Assembly: GCF_018390535.1 (NCBI RefSeq)
Contig: NZ_JAHBBW010000005.1
Coordinates: forward strand, 124,001 to 188,000
DNA length: 64,000 nt
Source: Bacteroides propionicigenes
Lineage (GTDB): Bacteria; Bacteroidota; Bacteroidia; Bacteroidales; Bacteroidaceae
Direction: 5' to 3'
The stretch's first letter is position 1, and the number at the start of each line of letters is the position of its first letter. This document shows positions 50,101 through 59,072 of the stretch, in pieces. A program made the position numbers and the translations under genes. The notes beneath the pieces are model-generated. The model was not told where the DNA came from and ran no database searches. It was given only the letters and a program-made list of their open reading frames with translations.

Positions 50101-51684
50101 GGCCATGTGCATTTCTACGGCAAATTCAAGGCGCTGACAATGGAAGGACGTGTATTCGGTGACGCTTCCCTAAAAGTAGATGTACTCAACACCACTTTCT
50201 CACTGAAAGACAGCATACTTATCGAACCGGGCGGACTTACTTTCCGCAACAACCGCATCTTCGACACACAAGGGCATCAGGGAAGAGCCAACGGTTACCT
50301 GCACTACCAACATTTCAAGAACTTGGAATACCGCTTCCAGTTTGACGTCAACAATATGTTGGTAATGAACACTAAAGAGTCTCCCGACTTCCCCTTCTAC
50401 GGCACGGTATATGGCACGGGCAATGCCACCATTGCCGGTAATGCGGCAGAGGGAGTAAACATCGACGTGGCAATGACTACCAACCGCAACACCAACTTCA
50501 CCTATATGAAAGAGGGAGTCGCTTCGGCAGTCAGCAACCAGTTCATACGTTTCGTAGACAAGACCCCCCGACGCGTGCTCCAAGATTCCATCGTGCTTAT
50601 GTCTGAATACGAGCAGGCACAGAGAGAAGTCCGGGAAAAAGAAAGCGATACCGACATCCGCCTGAACCTTTTGATAGACGCCACCCCGGACGCTACCATG
50701 AAAATCATCATGGACCCCATTGCAGGCGACTACATCAGCGGAAAAGGTACGGGAAATATCCGCACCGAATTCTATAATAAAGGAGATGTGAAAATGTTCG
50801 GCAGCTACCGCATCAGCCAGGGAGTCTACAAATTCAGCTTGCAGGAAGTAATCCGCAAGGACTTCATCATTAAAGACGGAAGTACCATCACCTTCAACGG
50901 GCCGCCCCTCGATGCCACCCTCGACATTCAGGCCGGCTACCTTGTGAACTCCGCTTCGCTGAACGACCTCATACCCGATGCCAGCCACTACGTCAACCAG
51001 ACCAGCATCAAGGTGAACTGCCTTATGGCTCTGACCGGACAACTCACCTCACCGGACATCAAAATGAGCCTGGAACTGCCCAACGAACGCGATGAAGTGC
51101 AGGCGTTGGTTCGGAACTACATTCCTACGGACGAACAGATGAATATGCAGATACTCTATCTCTTGGGTATCGGCAAGTTCTATACCCCGGAGAATGTGGA
51201 TGCTACCGGCAACTCCAACATGATGTCGAGCGTACTGTCTTCTACCCTTTCCGGACAGTTGAACAATGCACTTTCACAGATTATCGACAGCAACAACTGG
51301 AATTTCGGCACAAACTTCAGTACCGGAGAAAAAGGCTGGACCGATATGGAGTTTGAGACAATGCTTTCCGGGCAACTCTTGAACAACCGCCTTCTTATCA
51401 ACGGCAACTTCGGCTATCGCGACAACCCGATGGCAAACACGAACTTTGTAGGTGACTTCCAAGCAGAATGGCTCGTAAACCGTTCCGGCGATATACGCCT
51501 GAAAGCGTATAACGAAACCAACGACCGCTACTACACCAAGACCAACCTCACCACCCAAGGCATAGGCATCGTGTTTAAGAAAGACTTCAATAAGTGGAAC
51601 GAGTTACTTTTCTGGAACAAGTGGAAATTGAAAAGATTAAAAGATTCCCGTTCGGAATCGCAATCCAAACGGGAAAGAAAATAA
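47188..51684 (+). CDS. tamB: TamB-like translocation and assembly module protein
   Basis: A roughly 1500-residue AsmA/TamB-type protein. One N-terminal membrane helix (LYIGIILLLNIPYV) anchors it in the inner membrane; the rest is repetitive beta structure spanning the periplasm, and the C-terminal DUF490 domain (about 1130-1480) includes GTGNIRTEFYNKGDVKMFGSYRISQGVYKFSLQEVIRKDF. It is thought to move outer-membrane proteins or phospholipids across the periplasm. The start is uncertain: no ATG exists between the in-frame stop at 47134 and this helix. TTG at 47188 is given here, but the frame upstream (LKTTVRWVIGIVLG from CTG 47152) completes a more typical basic-plus-hydrophobic anchor. Confidence 0.9.
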   Translation: MGLYIGIILLLNIPYVQHQMSVLVANELSSVLGSRLTVGRINIGLLNRIIIDDLMLNDQSGKELLKIGRLSAKFEILPLFNGRISIGNVQLFSFNASLERPTPQAKTNFQFILDAFASKDTVKKKSNLDLRINSLLIRRGRVSYDVLSVGKTPGKFNPQHIRLSNILANISLKALQSDSINAAIKRMSVEEEHSGFELKKLSLKIVANDQKMRIENFAIDLPNTSLTMDTIRMEYDSLGSLGNFTDDVRFSFRMLPSEVVLQDLAAFVPAFKPFKETLRLETEASGTVNQLYCPKLLISADNHFLLKGDVSLQDLSHPQDAYIFGTLSNLYADPEGIAFFVRNLSKDYKGVPPALRHLGTVSFRGEISGYFTDLVTYGEVRTDIGTIKTDLKLSSDKEKGYFSYSGAVKTSEFGLGKLLGNDKFGQVTFNMDVKGNHYTQRYPSITMKGLIASIDYSDYTYENITLDGEYKQGGFDGNVSFDDENGAIQLNGSINTAGKTPTFNFRAAINHFRPNTLHLTPKYKDTEVSVKIKADFTGSSIDDMNGEINIDSLQYIAPDQNFFMDNLRIAATQNDERQKHLTINSNFLRGTIEGDYSYQTLPTSVLNIMRRYIPALILPDKKPKETENNFYFDLHIYNTEILSTVFQIPLKIYTHSTLKGYFNDKAQRLRVEGYFPRLSYGEKFFESGVILCENPGEQFQAKIRFTNRKTTGAVNVALEAKAKDDRIQAIFNWGNSSAVTYSGKLAAVTQFIRESSQKADNDKQHTNPTHKGKKDIPALKTIVNVQETNVILNDTIWKIHPSQIVVDSGKIHVNNFYFSHKERHLRINGTVSEQPEDTVRLNLKEINIGYVFDIADLGVNFKGEATGPAYASGVLKTPVMSTDLFIRNLGLNEGLLGDANIHGEWHHDVKGIYLDAHIREEDIAKSHVYGYIYPIKPTSSLDLQIEADSTNLKFIHHYMQSITPEFNGRASGHVHFYGKFKALTMEGRVFGDASLKVDVLNTTFSLKDSILIEPGGLTFRNNRIFDTQGHQGRANGYLHYQHFKNLEYRFQFDVNNMLVMNTKESPDFPFYGTVYGTGNATIAGNAAEGVNIDVAMTTNRNTNFTYMKEGVASAVSNQFIRFVDKTPRRVLQDSIVLMSEYEQAQREVREKESDTDIRLNLLIDATPDATMKIIMDPIAGDYISGKGTGNIRTEFYNKGDVKMFGSYRISQGVYKFSLQEVIRKDFIIKDGSTITFNGPPLDATLDIQAGYLVNSASLNDLIPDASHYVNQTSIKVNCLMALTGQLTSPDIKMSLELPNERDEVQALVRNYIPTDEQMNMQILYLLGIGKFYTPENVDATGNSNMMSSVLSSTLSGQLNNALSQIIDSNNWNFGTNFSTGEKGWTDMEFETMLSGQLLNNRLLINGNFGYRDNPMANTNFVGDFQAEWLVNRSGDIRLKAYNETNDRYYTKTNLTTQGIGIVFKKDFNKWNELLFWNKWKLKRLKDSRSESQSKRERK

Positions 51685-51705
51685 TCAGAAAGTTCTGATG
51701 TGTGA

Positions 51706-52608
51706 CTATTGAGGCAAGCTCTTAGCGTACAAATTATCAATTATACCGTCTGCCAAACCTATGACAGGCACATGGATATATTCCGCTTTCACCACCTCTG
51801 CAATTGTAAGGAAAATCTCTGCGGCAGGCACAATAACATCTGCACGGTCGGCCTTCAGACTGAAAGTTTCCATACGCTGTTCGGGAGTAAGCGGTTGCAG
51901 TTCGTCATACAAAGACTGTAAAGACTGAACGAGCAGGCGTAGTTTCTTCTTATCCTTTTTATCGGCAAGGCGATACAGTTTATTGATATTACCGCCCGAA
52001 CCGATGATATTGATTCCTTGGAAGTCTGCTGTAAGACGCTGCAAGTCATTTTTCATTTGTTGCCAGCTCTCCGCCTTAACAGCATTGCTCAGCATACGCA
52101 CCGTACCTATATTATATGAAAGCGACTGTACCAGTTCACCGTTTGTCAGCAAATTGATTTCCGTACTTCCGCCGCCTACATCCACATAGATGTAATTTCC
52201 CATACGGTCTTCCAGACATTCTATATGATTATTGTATATCATCCGCGCTTCTTCCTGCCCGTCAATGACTTCAATATTGATGCCCGTATCTTTCAGTATC
52301 TTTTTGATGATAGACTTTCCATTCTTCGCGTCGCGCATGGCAGAGGTAGCACACGCACGATAATCCGTCACCTCGTATATCTTCATCAACTGACGGAAAG
52401 CCTTCATCAAGCGGCGCAGCTTCACGGCCTTTACATCGGAAACCTCTCCCAAAGCAAAAACATCAAAGCCCAGTCGCAGCGGAACACGGAGAAGCATCGC
52501 TTTAGAAAGACGCTTGTTCACCAAATTCTCATCTTCTTTCACCTTTTTAATAAGCAGCCGCACGGCATTGGAACCGATGTCGATAGCAGCGTAACATTTC
52601 CCATTCAT
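51706..52608 (-). CDS. exopolyphosphatase, Ppx/GppA family
   Basis: A 300-residue single-module Ppx/GppA phosphatase (only the ASKHA core; no C-terminal HD domain). It begins CYAAIDIGSNAVRLLIKKV, with the phosphate loop, and has YVDVGGGSTEINLL and GSGGNINKLYRLAD. It should release phosphate from polyphosphate ends, or act on pppGpp. The gene lies 26 bases downstream of ppk1 on the same strand, pairing breakdown with synthesis. Confidence 0.93.
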   Translation of the reverse strand: MNGKCYAAIDIGSNAVRLLIKKVKEDENLVNKRLSKAMLLRVPLRLGFDVFALGEVSDVKAVKLRRLMKAFRQLMKIYEVTDYRACATSAMRDAKNGKSIIKKILKDTGINIEVIDGQEEARMIYNNHIECLEDRMGNYIYVDVGGGSTEINLLTNGELVQSLSYNIGTVRMLSNAVKAESWQQMKNDLQRLTADFQGINIIGSGGNINKLYRLADKKDKKKLRLLVQSLQSLYDELQPLTPEQRMETFSLKADRADVIVPAAEIFLTIAEVVKAEYIHVPVIGLADGIIDNLYAKSLPQ

Positions 52609-52634
52609 TCTCTTTACTTATATTTTAATACATT

Positions 52635-54683
52635 CTATTCTTTGTAGCTCTTATAAAGTTCCTCTTGCGAACGGAACGGGACATCACTTTCCGTAGTCCA
52701 AGAGCGATTCTCTCCGCTTCCATCGACAATACTTCCCTGACAATTATCACGAAGGCCGAATTCGATGACCTTACGCAAATCGGCTTTAATCTGCGCATCG
52801 TACACGGGAGTTATCACTTCCACCCGATTATCCAGATTGCGCGGCATCCAATCGGCAGAACCGATGAAAGTCTTATCCTCTCCGCCCGCCGCAAAGATAA
52901 AGATACGCGAATGCTCCAGATAGCGATCTATAATGCCGTTGATGCGTATCGTGTCACTCACACCGGGAATACCCGTTACCAGGGAGCAGTTGCCGCGTAC
53001 CAGCAGCCCGACAGGCACACCGTTGGCAGAAGCCTCATAGAGTTTTTTCACCATAGCCGCGTCCGTGATATGGTTTATCTTGGCAAAGATATAAGCCGGT
53101 TTTCCGGCTTGTTTGTTCTTGATTTCATCGTTTATCAGCTTTACGAACTTCTGTTTCATCTCATTGGGCGAAACCAACAGTTCCTTGAAACGTATAGGTG
53201 AATAAGGCTTCTCGATGAATGTAAATACGGAATTGACATCATGCACCACATTGCGCGCAGCGGTCATCAGCATATAGTCGGTGTACATACGCGCATTTCC
53301 CTCGTGAAAGTTTCCCGTACTGATACAAGCTATGTCATTCCCTGTTTTCATGCTGATATGGGTAATCTTGGAATGGACTTTCAGACCTTCCACTCCGAAG
53401 ATTACATGAATGCCTGCATCCTGCATCTTTTTAGACCAACCGATGTTGGATGCCTCATCAAACCGTGCCAAGAGTTCTATAACCACCGTTACCTTCTTCC
53501 CGTTACGGGCGGCACAGATAAGGGCTTTCACCACTTTTGAGTCTTTGGCAAGACGATAGAGTGTTGTCTTGATGCTTTTCACCTCTTTGCTGACCGCGGC
53601 TTCCTGCAACACGCGAATATAATAATCGAAGCTGTGATAAGGCACATGGATAAAGCGGTCTCCTTTCTGTATCAGCCTCAGCAGACTCTCATTACTGTCC
53701 AGTTCCGGTTTTATAACAGGCTCCCATGCTGGATATTTCAAATCCTTGCGTCCGCAATCCGGAAACGACATCAAGTCCTTATGGTTGTGATAGCGTCCGC
53801 CGCCCAATACCGTATCCAGCTTGTCCAGATTCAGTTTGTTCATCACACGCTTCAACACATCCCTCGGCATATCGGCATCGTAAATCACTCGCAAGGCATC
53901 ACCTTTCTTGCGGCTCTTCACTCCTTTGGATATTTTTTGCAGCATACCGTTGCGCAAGTCATTGTCTATCTCCATTTCCGCATCCTTTGTAAATTTGAAT
54001 GCATATGCCTTGAAAAAGACATAATTCAGCCCGGAGAAAATCATCGGCAAGCAGTAGCGGATTACATCATCCAGATACATCAGATAATTCCTGCCTTCCT
54101 TGTCCGGCAAACGCACAAAACGTCCGCACTCAGCTACGGGGAGCGCAATCAGCGCATAATCAAAACTTTTCCGTCCTTCGGCCTGCATCTTGACAGCCAA
54201 ATAGATGTTTTCATCCGTCTCATCGGTCAGTTGCCTGACTGCCGAAAGCCATACAGGGCTGACAAAGCCACTCAACCTTTGACGGTAAAACTGACGTACA
54301 AACCGTTGCTGTCCTTCGTCCAGTTCGTCCTCTTTCATCAGGAAGATGTTTTCCTCACTCAACTGCCGGGTCACTTCGTGAATGGCGTGTTCATACTCTT
54401 TGGCGTACTTGTTATTCAGCTTGTTGATTTGCTTGATGAGTTGTCGCGCCTGCTCTCGCTCCGAGCGCAGGCTTTTATCCTCGCACTCGGCAATACGGCT
54501 GAGCGTAGCCATGCGGACGCGAAAAAACTCATCCAGATTGTTGGAATAAATGCCGAGGAAGCTCAACCTCTCCAATAAAGGTACTTGTGGTTTGGTAGCT
54601 TCCTGCAAGATACGCCGGTTGAAGTACATCCAACTCAAATCACGTGCCACGTACGCTTCCGATAATGTTTTCTTATTAATCAT
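52635..54683 (-). CDS. ppk1: polyphosphate kinase 1
   Basis: A 682-residue PPK1 that polymerises ATP gamma-phosphate into polyphosphate. Domain order N, head, C1, C2. It has RDLSWMYFNRRILQEA at the start, VELLARFDEASNIGWSKKMQDAG and the catalytic His region LKVHSKITHISM, with the second conserved His in YLEHSRIFIF near the end. ppx follows directly. Confidence 0.95.
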   Translation of the reverse strand: MINKKTLSEAYVARDLSWMYFNRRILQEATKPQVPLLERLSFLGIYSNNLDEFFRVRMATLSRIAECEDKSLRSEREQARQLIKQINKLNNKYAKEYEHAIHEVTRQLSEENIFLMKEDELDEGQQRFVRQFYRQRLSGFVSPVWLSAVRQLTDETDENIYLAVKMQAEGRKSFDYALIALPVAECGRFVRLPDKEGRNYLMYLDDVIRYCLPMIFSGLNYVFFKAYAFKFTKDAEMEIDNDLRNGMLQKISKGVKSRKKGDALRVIYDADMPRDVLKRVMNKLNLDKLDTVLGGGRYHNHKDLMSFPDCGRKDLKYPAWEPVIKPELDSNESLLRLIQKGDRFIHVPYHSFDYYIRVLQEAAVSKEVKSIKTTLYRLAKDSKVVKALICAARNGKKVTVVIELLARFDEASNIGWSKKMQDAGIHVIFGVEGLKVHSKITHISMKTGNDIACISTGNFHEGNARMYTDYMLMTAARNVVHDVNSVFTFIEKPYSPIRFKELLVSPNEMKQKFVKLINDEIKNKQAGKPAYIFAKINHITDAAMVKKLYEASANGVPVGLLVRGNCSLVTGIPGVSDTIRINGIIDRYLEHSRIFIFAAGGEDKTFIGSADWMPRNLDNRVEVITPVYDAQIKADLRKVIEFGLRDNCQGSIVDGSGENRSWTTESDVPFRSQEELYKSYKE

Positions 54684-54711
54684 CTGTATATATTTATCAA
54701 TGATTCGGCGG

Positions 54712-54719
54712 CAAAAATA
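54712..54719 (-). promoter_or_regulatory. -7 box of ppk1-ppx
   Basis: Reads TATTTTTG on the minus strand, 28 bases before the ppk1 start codon. Confidence 0.6.
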
Positions 54720-54730
54720 TGCAACAAGTA

Positions 54731-55870
54731 TTACAATGCCATGTCGGGCATATTACAATACGGATAAGGAAAATTCCGTGCCGGATAATGTGACAAGGAC
54801 ATCCCTGCCTCTATATGATTCATAATCCTCCGGTCACAACTCCGTACCCAATAACGGAATTGCGCGTCCGGCTTGTAACTTTCGGAGAAGTCCAGCAATT
54901 TTTGTAAGTCAAATCCGTCAGAGACAATACCCGCACCCGTACGGGCGGCATCGTATGCGTTGCAATCCTGTTCGATATGCGCGGGAACCATCAGCAAAGG
55001 TTTGCCCAAATACATCGCTTCACAAACCGATTCAAACCCGGCAGTCGTGGCATAAGCCTTGCAGCCTGCCATGTAGCGCAAAAACTTCACGTCGTCAATC
55101 TGATGAAAACTCAGCGTGTCATCCACCTTGCACACTTCAGCTTCGTCCGGCTTGTCCCAAAAGAAATGAAGCGGAACTTGCGGATGCTCCCCATGCCACA
55201 CCTTTATGTTTTCACCAAAACCGGAATTCACCATATATCCATGCAAGTAATCACCCTCCATACCCTCACAGGAAAGCACTTCACGACGAAGCAGTGGCGG
55301 CACGACGCGAATACGGGCGTACTCGTCATCTTCCATGTCACGAAAAGAGAGCGCAAGTTTTTGGGAGGCTCCTATACAAGTGAGGCGGGTGAAGAAACGC
55401 AAAAGCCACAGGCTGCCCCTGCCTTTGTCGGGAAACTCGAAATCACGATGCAGAAAGAGGTACTGATGTCCTATACTGATTTGGGGTACAGACGGACGAT
55501 AGAGCAGATAAGTCAGCCCGGTCAGCAGCTCATAAAAGTTGATGACCAATTCCGCCCCGGTTTCTTGGATGCGCTGATGGATGTAGTGCATACTGCGCAA
55601 ATAAGAAGGCGCTTTTATAAAATTGTATGCCACACTGCGCGAAAGGCTCACCCGCTTATTGGCAGGTGTAGGCAGAAAATTGGGACTGAGAAAACGCTTC
55701 ACCGGGGCATGAATGCTACGATTGAAGAATCCGGGCAAATGACGGAAGTTACTCTTGCCTACCAACACTTCCACTACTTCGTGTCCGTTGCGGCGCAAAA
55801 GCCCTTCCATGGTAATCGCTTGGGTGAGATGTCCCCTCCCCTCTCCTTGAACAATAAAAAGAACCTTCAT
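54731..55870 (-). CDS. GT-B type glycosyltransferase-like protein
   Basis: A 379-residue protein with the MurG/UGT-like GT-B fold. The N-terminal VLFIVQGEGRGHLTQAITMEGLLRRNGHEVVEV is the acceptor-side glycine loop; the C-terminal part has AYATTAGFESVCEAMYLGKPLLMVPAHIEQDCNAYDA, the nucleotide-sugar site with its Glu and the Gln/Asp pair. Donor and acceptor are unknown. It lacks a signal peptide, so it acts in the cytosol or at the inner membrane face. It starts 310 bases from proS and is its own unit. Confidence 0.85.
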   Translation of the reverse strand: MKVLFIVQGEGRGHLTQAITMEGLLRRNGHEVVEVLVGKSNFRHLPGFFNRSIHAPVKRFLSPNFLPTPANKRVSLSRSVAYNFIKAPSYLRSMHYIHQRIQETGAELVINFYELLTGLTYLLYRPSVPQISIGHQYLFLHRDFEFPDKGRGSLWLLRFFTRLTCIGASQKLALSFRDMEDDEYARIRVVPPLLRREVLSCEGMEGDYLHGYMVNSGFGENIKVWHGEHPQVPLHFFWDKPDEAEVCKVDDTLSFHQIDDVKFLRYMAGCKAYATTAGFESVCEAMYLGKPLLMVPAHIEQDCNAYDAARTGAGIVSDGFDLQKLLDFSESYKPDAQFRYWVRSCDRRIMNHIEAGMSLSHYPARNFPYPYCNMPDMAL

Positions 55871-56078
55871 CTTGATACAGTTTATATTTTGTTTACTTTA
55901 CGCTTTCTATAAAAAGTCACACCGGCGTCGCACAGGTATGACTTCAAGAGAATTTATGGAATTGTCATACGTAAAAAGGATGAAATATCTCTTTTCTTTT
56001 TAACGATACAAAGATGTCCGAAAACTGTTTCAGAAGTGTGTGGAGAAGGTTACAATTTCATCTCACAAGACAAAAAAA

Positions 56079-56155
56079 CATAAGGTATTAATACGAACTT
56101 AAGCTATCGTTCTGAATGACAAAACAATAGCTTAAGTTCGTATTAACACCTTATG
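56079..56155 (-). terminator. long inverted repeat after proS
   Basis: Arms of 29 bp (56079-56107 and 56127-56155, one G.U pair) around a 19-base loop holding TTCTGAATGAC. In the proS direction it is followed by a U-run, so it fits a terminator. The remaining part of the 310-base gap (55871-56180) shows no gene. Confidence 0.82.
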
Positions 56156-56180
56156 AACTTATCGGAATAATAATATCCTA

Positions 56181-57674
56181 TTAATAAGAACGTGCAAATA
56201 TCACGCGGCAGGCAGACGGCTTACCCGTCACCATGCACTTGCCCGGTTCTTTGTCGCCCGGCACAAAAGATTCAAACGGAATGCAGCGGATAGTGGCTTT
56301 GGTTTCTTCCTTAATCTTCTCTTCGGTTTCGGTTGTTCCGTCCCAGTGAGCCAGAATAAAGCCGCCTTCTTCAATCTTTTCCTTAAATTCGTCGTAGCTG
56401 TCCACCGTAGTAATGCGGCTGTTACGATAATCCAACGCTTTCTTGTAGATATTTGCCTGAATTTCTTCGAGCAGGTCTTTTACGTATTCTTCGATGCCGT
56501 CGCAAGAACAGGTTTCTTTTTCCAGCGTATCGCGGCGCATCACCTCCATTGTATTGTTCTCCAAGTCGCGACCACCCATAACCAGACGAACAGGCACACC
56601 CTTCACCTCGTAATCGGCAAACTTGAAGCCCGGACGCTTGTTGTCGGCATTGTCGTACTTCACGGAGATACCCATTGATTTCAGTTTGGCTACAATACCG
56701 GCAATCTTCTCGTCAATCTTGGCAAGCATTTCGGCATTCTTGTAGATAGGTACGATAACTACCTGTATCGGAGCCAAGTGCGGAGGAAGTACCAGACCGT
56801 TGTCATCGGAATGTGTCATGATAAGCGCACCCATCAAGCGAGTGGATACTCCCCAAGAAGTGGCCCATACATATTCCAGTTTGTTCTCTTTATTTACGAA
56901 CTGCACATCGAAAGCCTTGGCGAAGTTCTGTCCCAGGAAGTGTGAAGTACCGCTTTGCAAGGCTTTACCGTCCTGCATCATCGCCTCGATTGTATAGGTA
57001 TTGAGAGCGCCGGCAAAACGTTCGTTGGCAGATTTCACACCTTTCACAACAGGCACTGCCATATATTTCTCGGCAAACTCGCCGTAAACGTTCAGCATAC
57101 GTACAGCTTCTTCCTCAGCTTCTTCGCGAGTGGCGTGTGCCGTATGTCCTTCCTGCCACAAGAACTCTGCGGTACGCAGGAACAGACGGGTACGCATTTC
57201 CCAACGGAATACGTTTGCCCACTGGTTGCACAGGATAGGCAGGTCGCGGTAAGAGTTAATCCAGTTCTTGTAGGTATTCCAAATGATAGTTTCCGAAGTA
57301 GGACGGATGATGAGTTCCTCTTCCAGCTTTGCAGCGGGGTCTACCACTACGCCGCCGCCATTGGGGTCGTTCTTCAAACGGTAGTGCGTTACTACGGCAC
57401 ACTCTTTGGCAAAGCCTTCTACGTGTTCCGCCTCACGGCTGAGGAATGATTTCGGAATAAGTAAAGGAAAGTAAGCGTTTACGTGTCCTGTTTCCTTGAA
57501 CATATCGTCCAGCTGACGCTGCATCTTCTCCCATATTGCGTATCCGTAAGGCTTGATTACCATACATCCGCGCACAGCCGACTGTTCTGCCAAATCGGCC
57601 TTTACCACCAACTCGTTGTACCATTGAGAATAATTCTCGCTACGTTTGGTCAGGTCTTTCAATTCTACTGCCAT
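56181..57674 (-). CDS. proS: prolyl-tRNA synthetase (eukaryote/archaeon-like form)
   Basis: A 497-residue class II synthetase charging tRNA-Pro. Motif 2 and neighbours read [59 protein letters not shown]; the anticodon-binding domain and the C-terminal zinc-like domain ending VIFARSY are present. There is no bacterial INS editing insert, so it is the short archaeal/eukaryotic-type form common in Bacteroidota. Confidence 0.96.
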   Translation of the reverse strand: MAVELKDLTKRSENYSQWYNELVVKADLAEQSAVRGCMVIKPYGYAIWEKMQRQLDDMFKETGHVNAYFPLLIPKSFLSREAEHVEGFAKECAVVTHYRLKNDPNGGGVVVDPAAKLEEELIIRPTSETIIWNTYKNWINSYRDLPILCNQWANVFRWEMRTRLFLRTAEFLWQEGHTAHATREEAEEEAVRMLNVYGEFAEKYMAVPVVKGVKSANERFAGALNTYTIEAMMQDGKALQSGTSHFLGQNFAKAFDVQFVNKENKLEYVWATSWGVSTRLMGALIMTHSDDNGLVLPPHLAPIQVVIVPIYKNAEMLAKIDEKIAGIVAKLKSMGISVKYDNADNKRPGFKFADYEVKGVPVRLVMGGRDLENNTMEVMRRDTLEKETCSCDGIEEYVKDLLEEIQANIYKKALDYRNSRITTVDSYDEFKEKIEEGGFILAHWDGTTETEEKIKEETKATIRCIPFESFVPGDKEPGKCMVTGKPSACRVIFARSY

Positions 57675-57722
57675 TCTATTTCGTTTTTTAAAGTTTTCTA
57701 TTCTGATTCATTAAACGGAGTG

Positions 57723-57730
57723 CAAAAGTA
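57723..57730 (-). promoter_or_regulatory. -7 box of proS
   Basis: Reads TACTTTTG on the minus strand, 48 bases before the proS start codon. Confidence 0.62.
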
Positions 57731-57845
57731 CAAATTTCTGTGCGAAAAGTGTTTATTGTATAAACACTATTTTTTGCAGACTTTGTGAATACTTACTTTT
57801 TCCTCCCCCTCCACCCGATATTCCCCGTAATAAATAGAGAGATGA

Positions 57846-57933
57846 CGATTTACTAAATCTCCGGCAACGATTTACTAAATCTTCCCCATCGTTTTAGTAA
57901 ATCTTCCCCAACGTTTTAGTAAATCTCTATTTA
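57846..57933. repeat. 22-bp-period TTTACTAAA/TTTAGTAAA array, locus 2
   Basis: Four 22-bp units tandemly cover 57846-57933. Their cores are at 57849, 57871, 57893 and 57915; the first two read TTTACTAAA and the last two TTTAGTAAA. The spacers are similar but not identical (CTTCCCC appears in two). The array sits about 20 bases upstream of the -33 element of the TetR gene promoter, the position of an operator or activator site. Confidence 0.88.
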
Positions 57934-57955
57934 CTGCATAAAACCCGCCCGAGGA

Positions 57956-57986
57956 TTGCTTGTAAAATGTAAAACACCTATATTTG
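57956..57986 (+). promoter_or_regulatory. promoter of the TetR gene
   Basis: A TTG (57956-57958) and the -7 box TATATTTG (57979-57986) are separated by 20 nt. They lie 56 bases before the start codon. Confidence 0.68.
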
Positions 57987-58042
57987 CAACAAAACCATCT
58001 ATAGAAAAACGGATATAGAGCCGGTGTAAATATGATATAAGA

Positions 58043-58783
58043 ATGAAGCAGGAAGAGAAAAAAACTCGAAACAGACGAACCAATGAACAATTAGACAGGG
58101 ATGTGATGTCCGAACTCGAAAAACTTGTGGCGGAACAGGGTTTCGGCAATGTCAATCTAAGCACCTTGACGAAAGCCGCAGGAATGGAAGCCAACGTATT
58201 CTATAGAAGGTACGGTTCGATGGATAATCTCTATGACAGACTTGCCAAGCAATATGACTTCTGGATGAACAATGCCATCGATATTTCCAACTTGAATGTA
58301 TTGGGGCCTAAAAAGTTCTTCGCTGAAACATTCAAGATACTCTTCAGGAACTTGTCCGACAATCCCGTTATGCAAAAGCTGTTGCTTTACGAAATGTCAG
58401 TCGTCAATGATACCACAAAAAGAACGGCGGAAACGCGGGACATCATGAACCTTAATTTGATTACATATTACGAAACGCTGTTTAAACCTGCAAAAGTCAA
58501 TATCAAAAGCATCGCCGCAATCCTAATCGGAGGTATTTACTATTTGATACTTCATAAGGAGTGTGCCAAAATCTGCACGATAGACTTTAATACCCCGGAA
58601 GGAGAAAAAGCCTTTTCAGAGGGAATAGACTTCTTGACCGATACCATTTTCAATAGATTGGAAGCGTATGAAAGAGACAGGAACGCAGTCCGGCAAATGC
58701 TGGCTGACGGCATAAACGAGCTAAAGATATGCAAATACATGGGCATTAGCAAGAATGACTTGAAAATGTTGCTCTCAAAGTAA
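58043..58783 (+). CDS. TetR-family-like transcriptional regulator
   Basis: A 246-residue protein with an N-terminal TetR-type HTH (about 18-70, EKLVAEQGFGNVNLSTLTKAAGMEANVFYRRYGSMDNLYDRLA) and an all-helical ligand-binding domain. It has an extra C-terminal segment (about 205-246, DRNAVRQMLADGINELKICKYMGISKNDLKMLLS) that looks like a second small HTH. It may repress its own promoter and the cluster downstream, although a terminator separates them. Ligand unknown. The 22-bp array lies just upstream. Confidence 0.85.
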   Translation: MKQEEKKTRNRRTNEQLDRDVMSELEKLVAEQGFGNVNLSTLTKAAGMEANVFYRRYGSMDNLYDRLAKQYDFWMNNAIDISNLNVLGPKKFFAETFKILFRNLSDNPVMQKLLLYEMSVVNDTTKRTAETRDIMNLNLITYYETLFKPAKVNIKSIAAILIGGIYYLILHKECAKICTIDFNTPEGEKAFSEGIDFLTDTIFNRLEAYERDRNAVRQMLADGINELKICKYMGISKNDLKMLLSK

Positions 58784-58800
58784 CCACGGTACAACTTTTT

Positions 58801-58834
58801 ATATAGCCATATTTTATATGGCTATATTTTTTTC
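58801..58834 (+). terminator. terminator of the TetR gene
   Basis: Perfect 12-bp arms (58801-58812 and 58816-58827) and a 3-base loop, followed by seven T. The following gap to 59072 is AT-rich and otherwise empty except for a promoter. Confidence 0.88.
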
Positions 58835-59038
58835 TCACAATGCGATTGGAATAATCGTGTTTCCATTTTCAAAAGGATTCATACAAAATAACATTCAACT
58901 ATAAATCAATAGATTGACAGATATTATAATTATGTAACCATCCAAAATACAGGTAAATTTATTTAGTTCGAATTATATAATAATCAAAACACATATCATA
59001 TTTATAAGCAAAATACTTTTCTTATAATTTATTTATGC

Positions 59039-59046
59039 TACTTTTG
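59039..59046 (+). promoter_or_regulatory. -7 box of the MORN-repeat cluster
   Basis: TACTTTTG lies 26 bases before the MORN gene start. No other promoter box stands out before the genes that follow, so it may drive several of them. Confidence 0.6.
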
Positions 59047-59072
59047 TCGATTGAGTAATAAAACAAAAAAGC

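Noticed and set aside
51684-51699. Terminator between tamB and ppx
   Set aside because: Only a 7-bp inverted repeat with no T-run on either strand.
53634-54578. 314-codon plus-strand frame opposite ppk1
   Set aside because: It mirrors the well-supported ppk1 gene and shows no protein-family features.
54977-55912. 311-codon plus-strand frame opposite the glycosyltransferase
   Set aside because: Antisense shadow of a gene with recognisable GT-B motifs.
57846-57933. Possible CRISPR array
   Set aside because: The period is only 22 bp with no distinct spacer, core orientation switches midway, and no cas genes are present.
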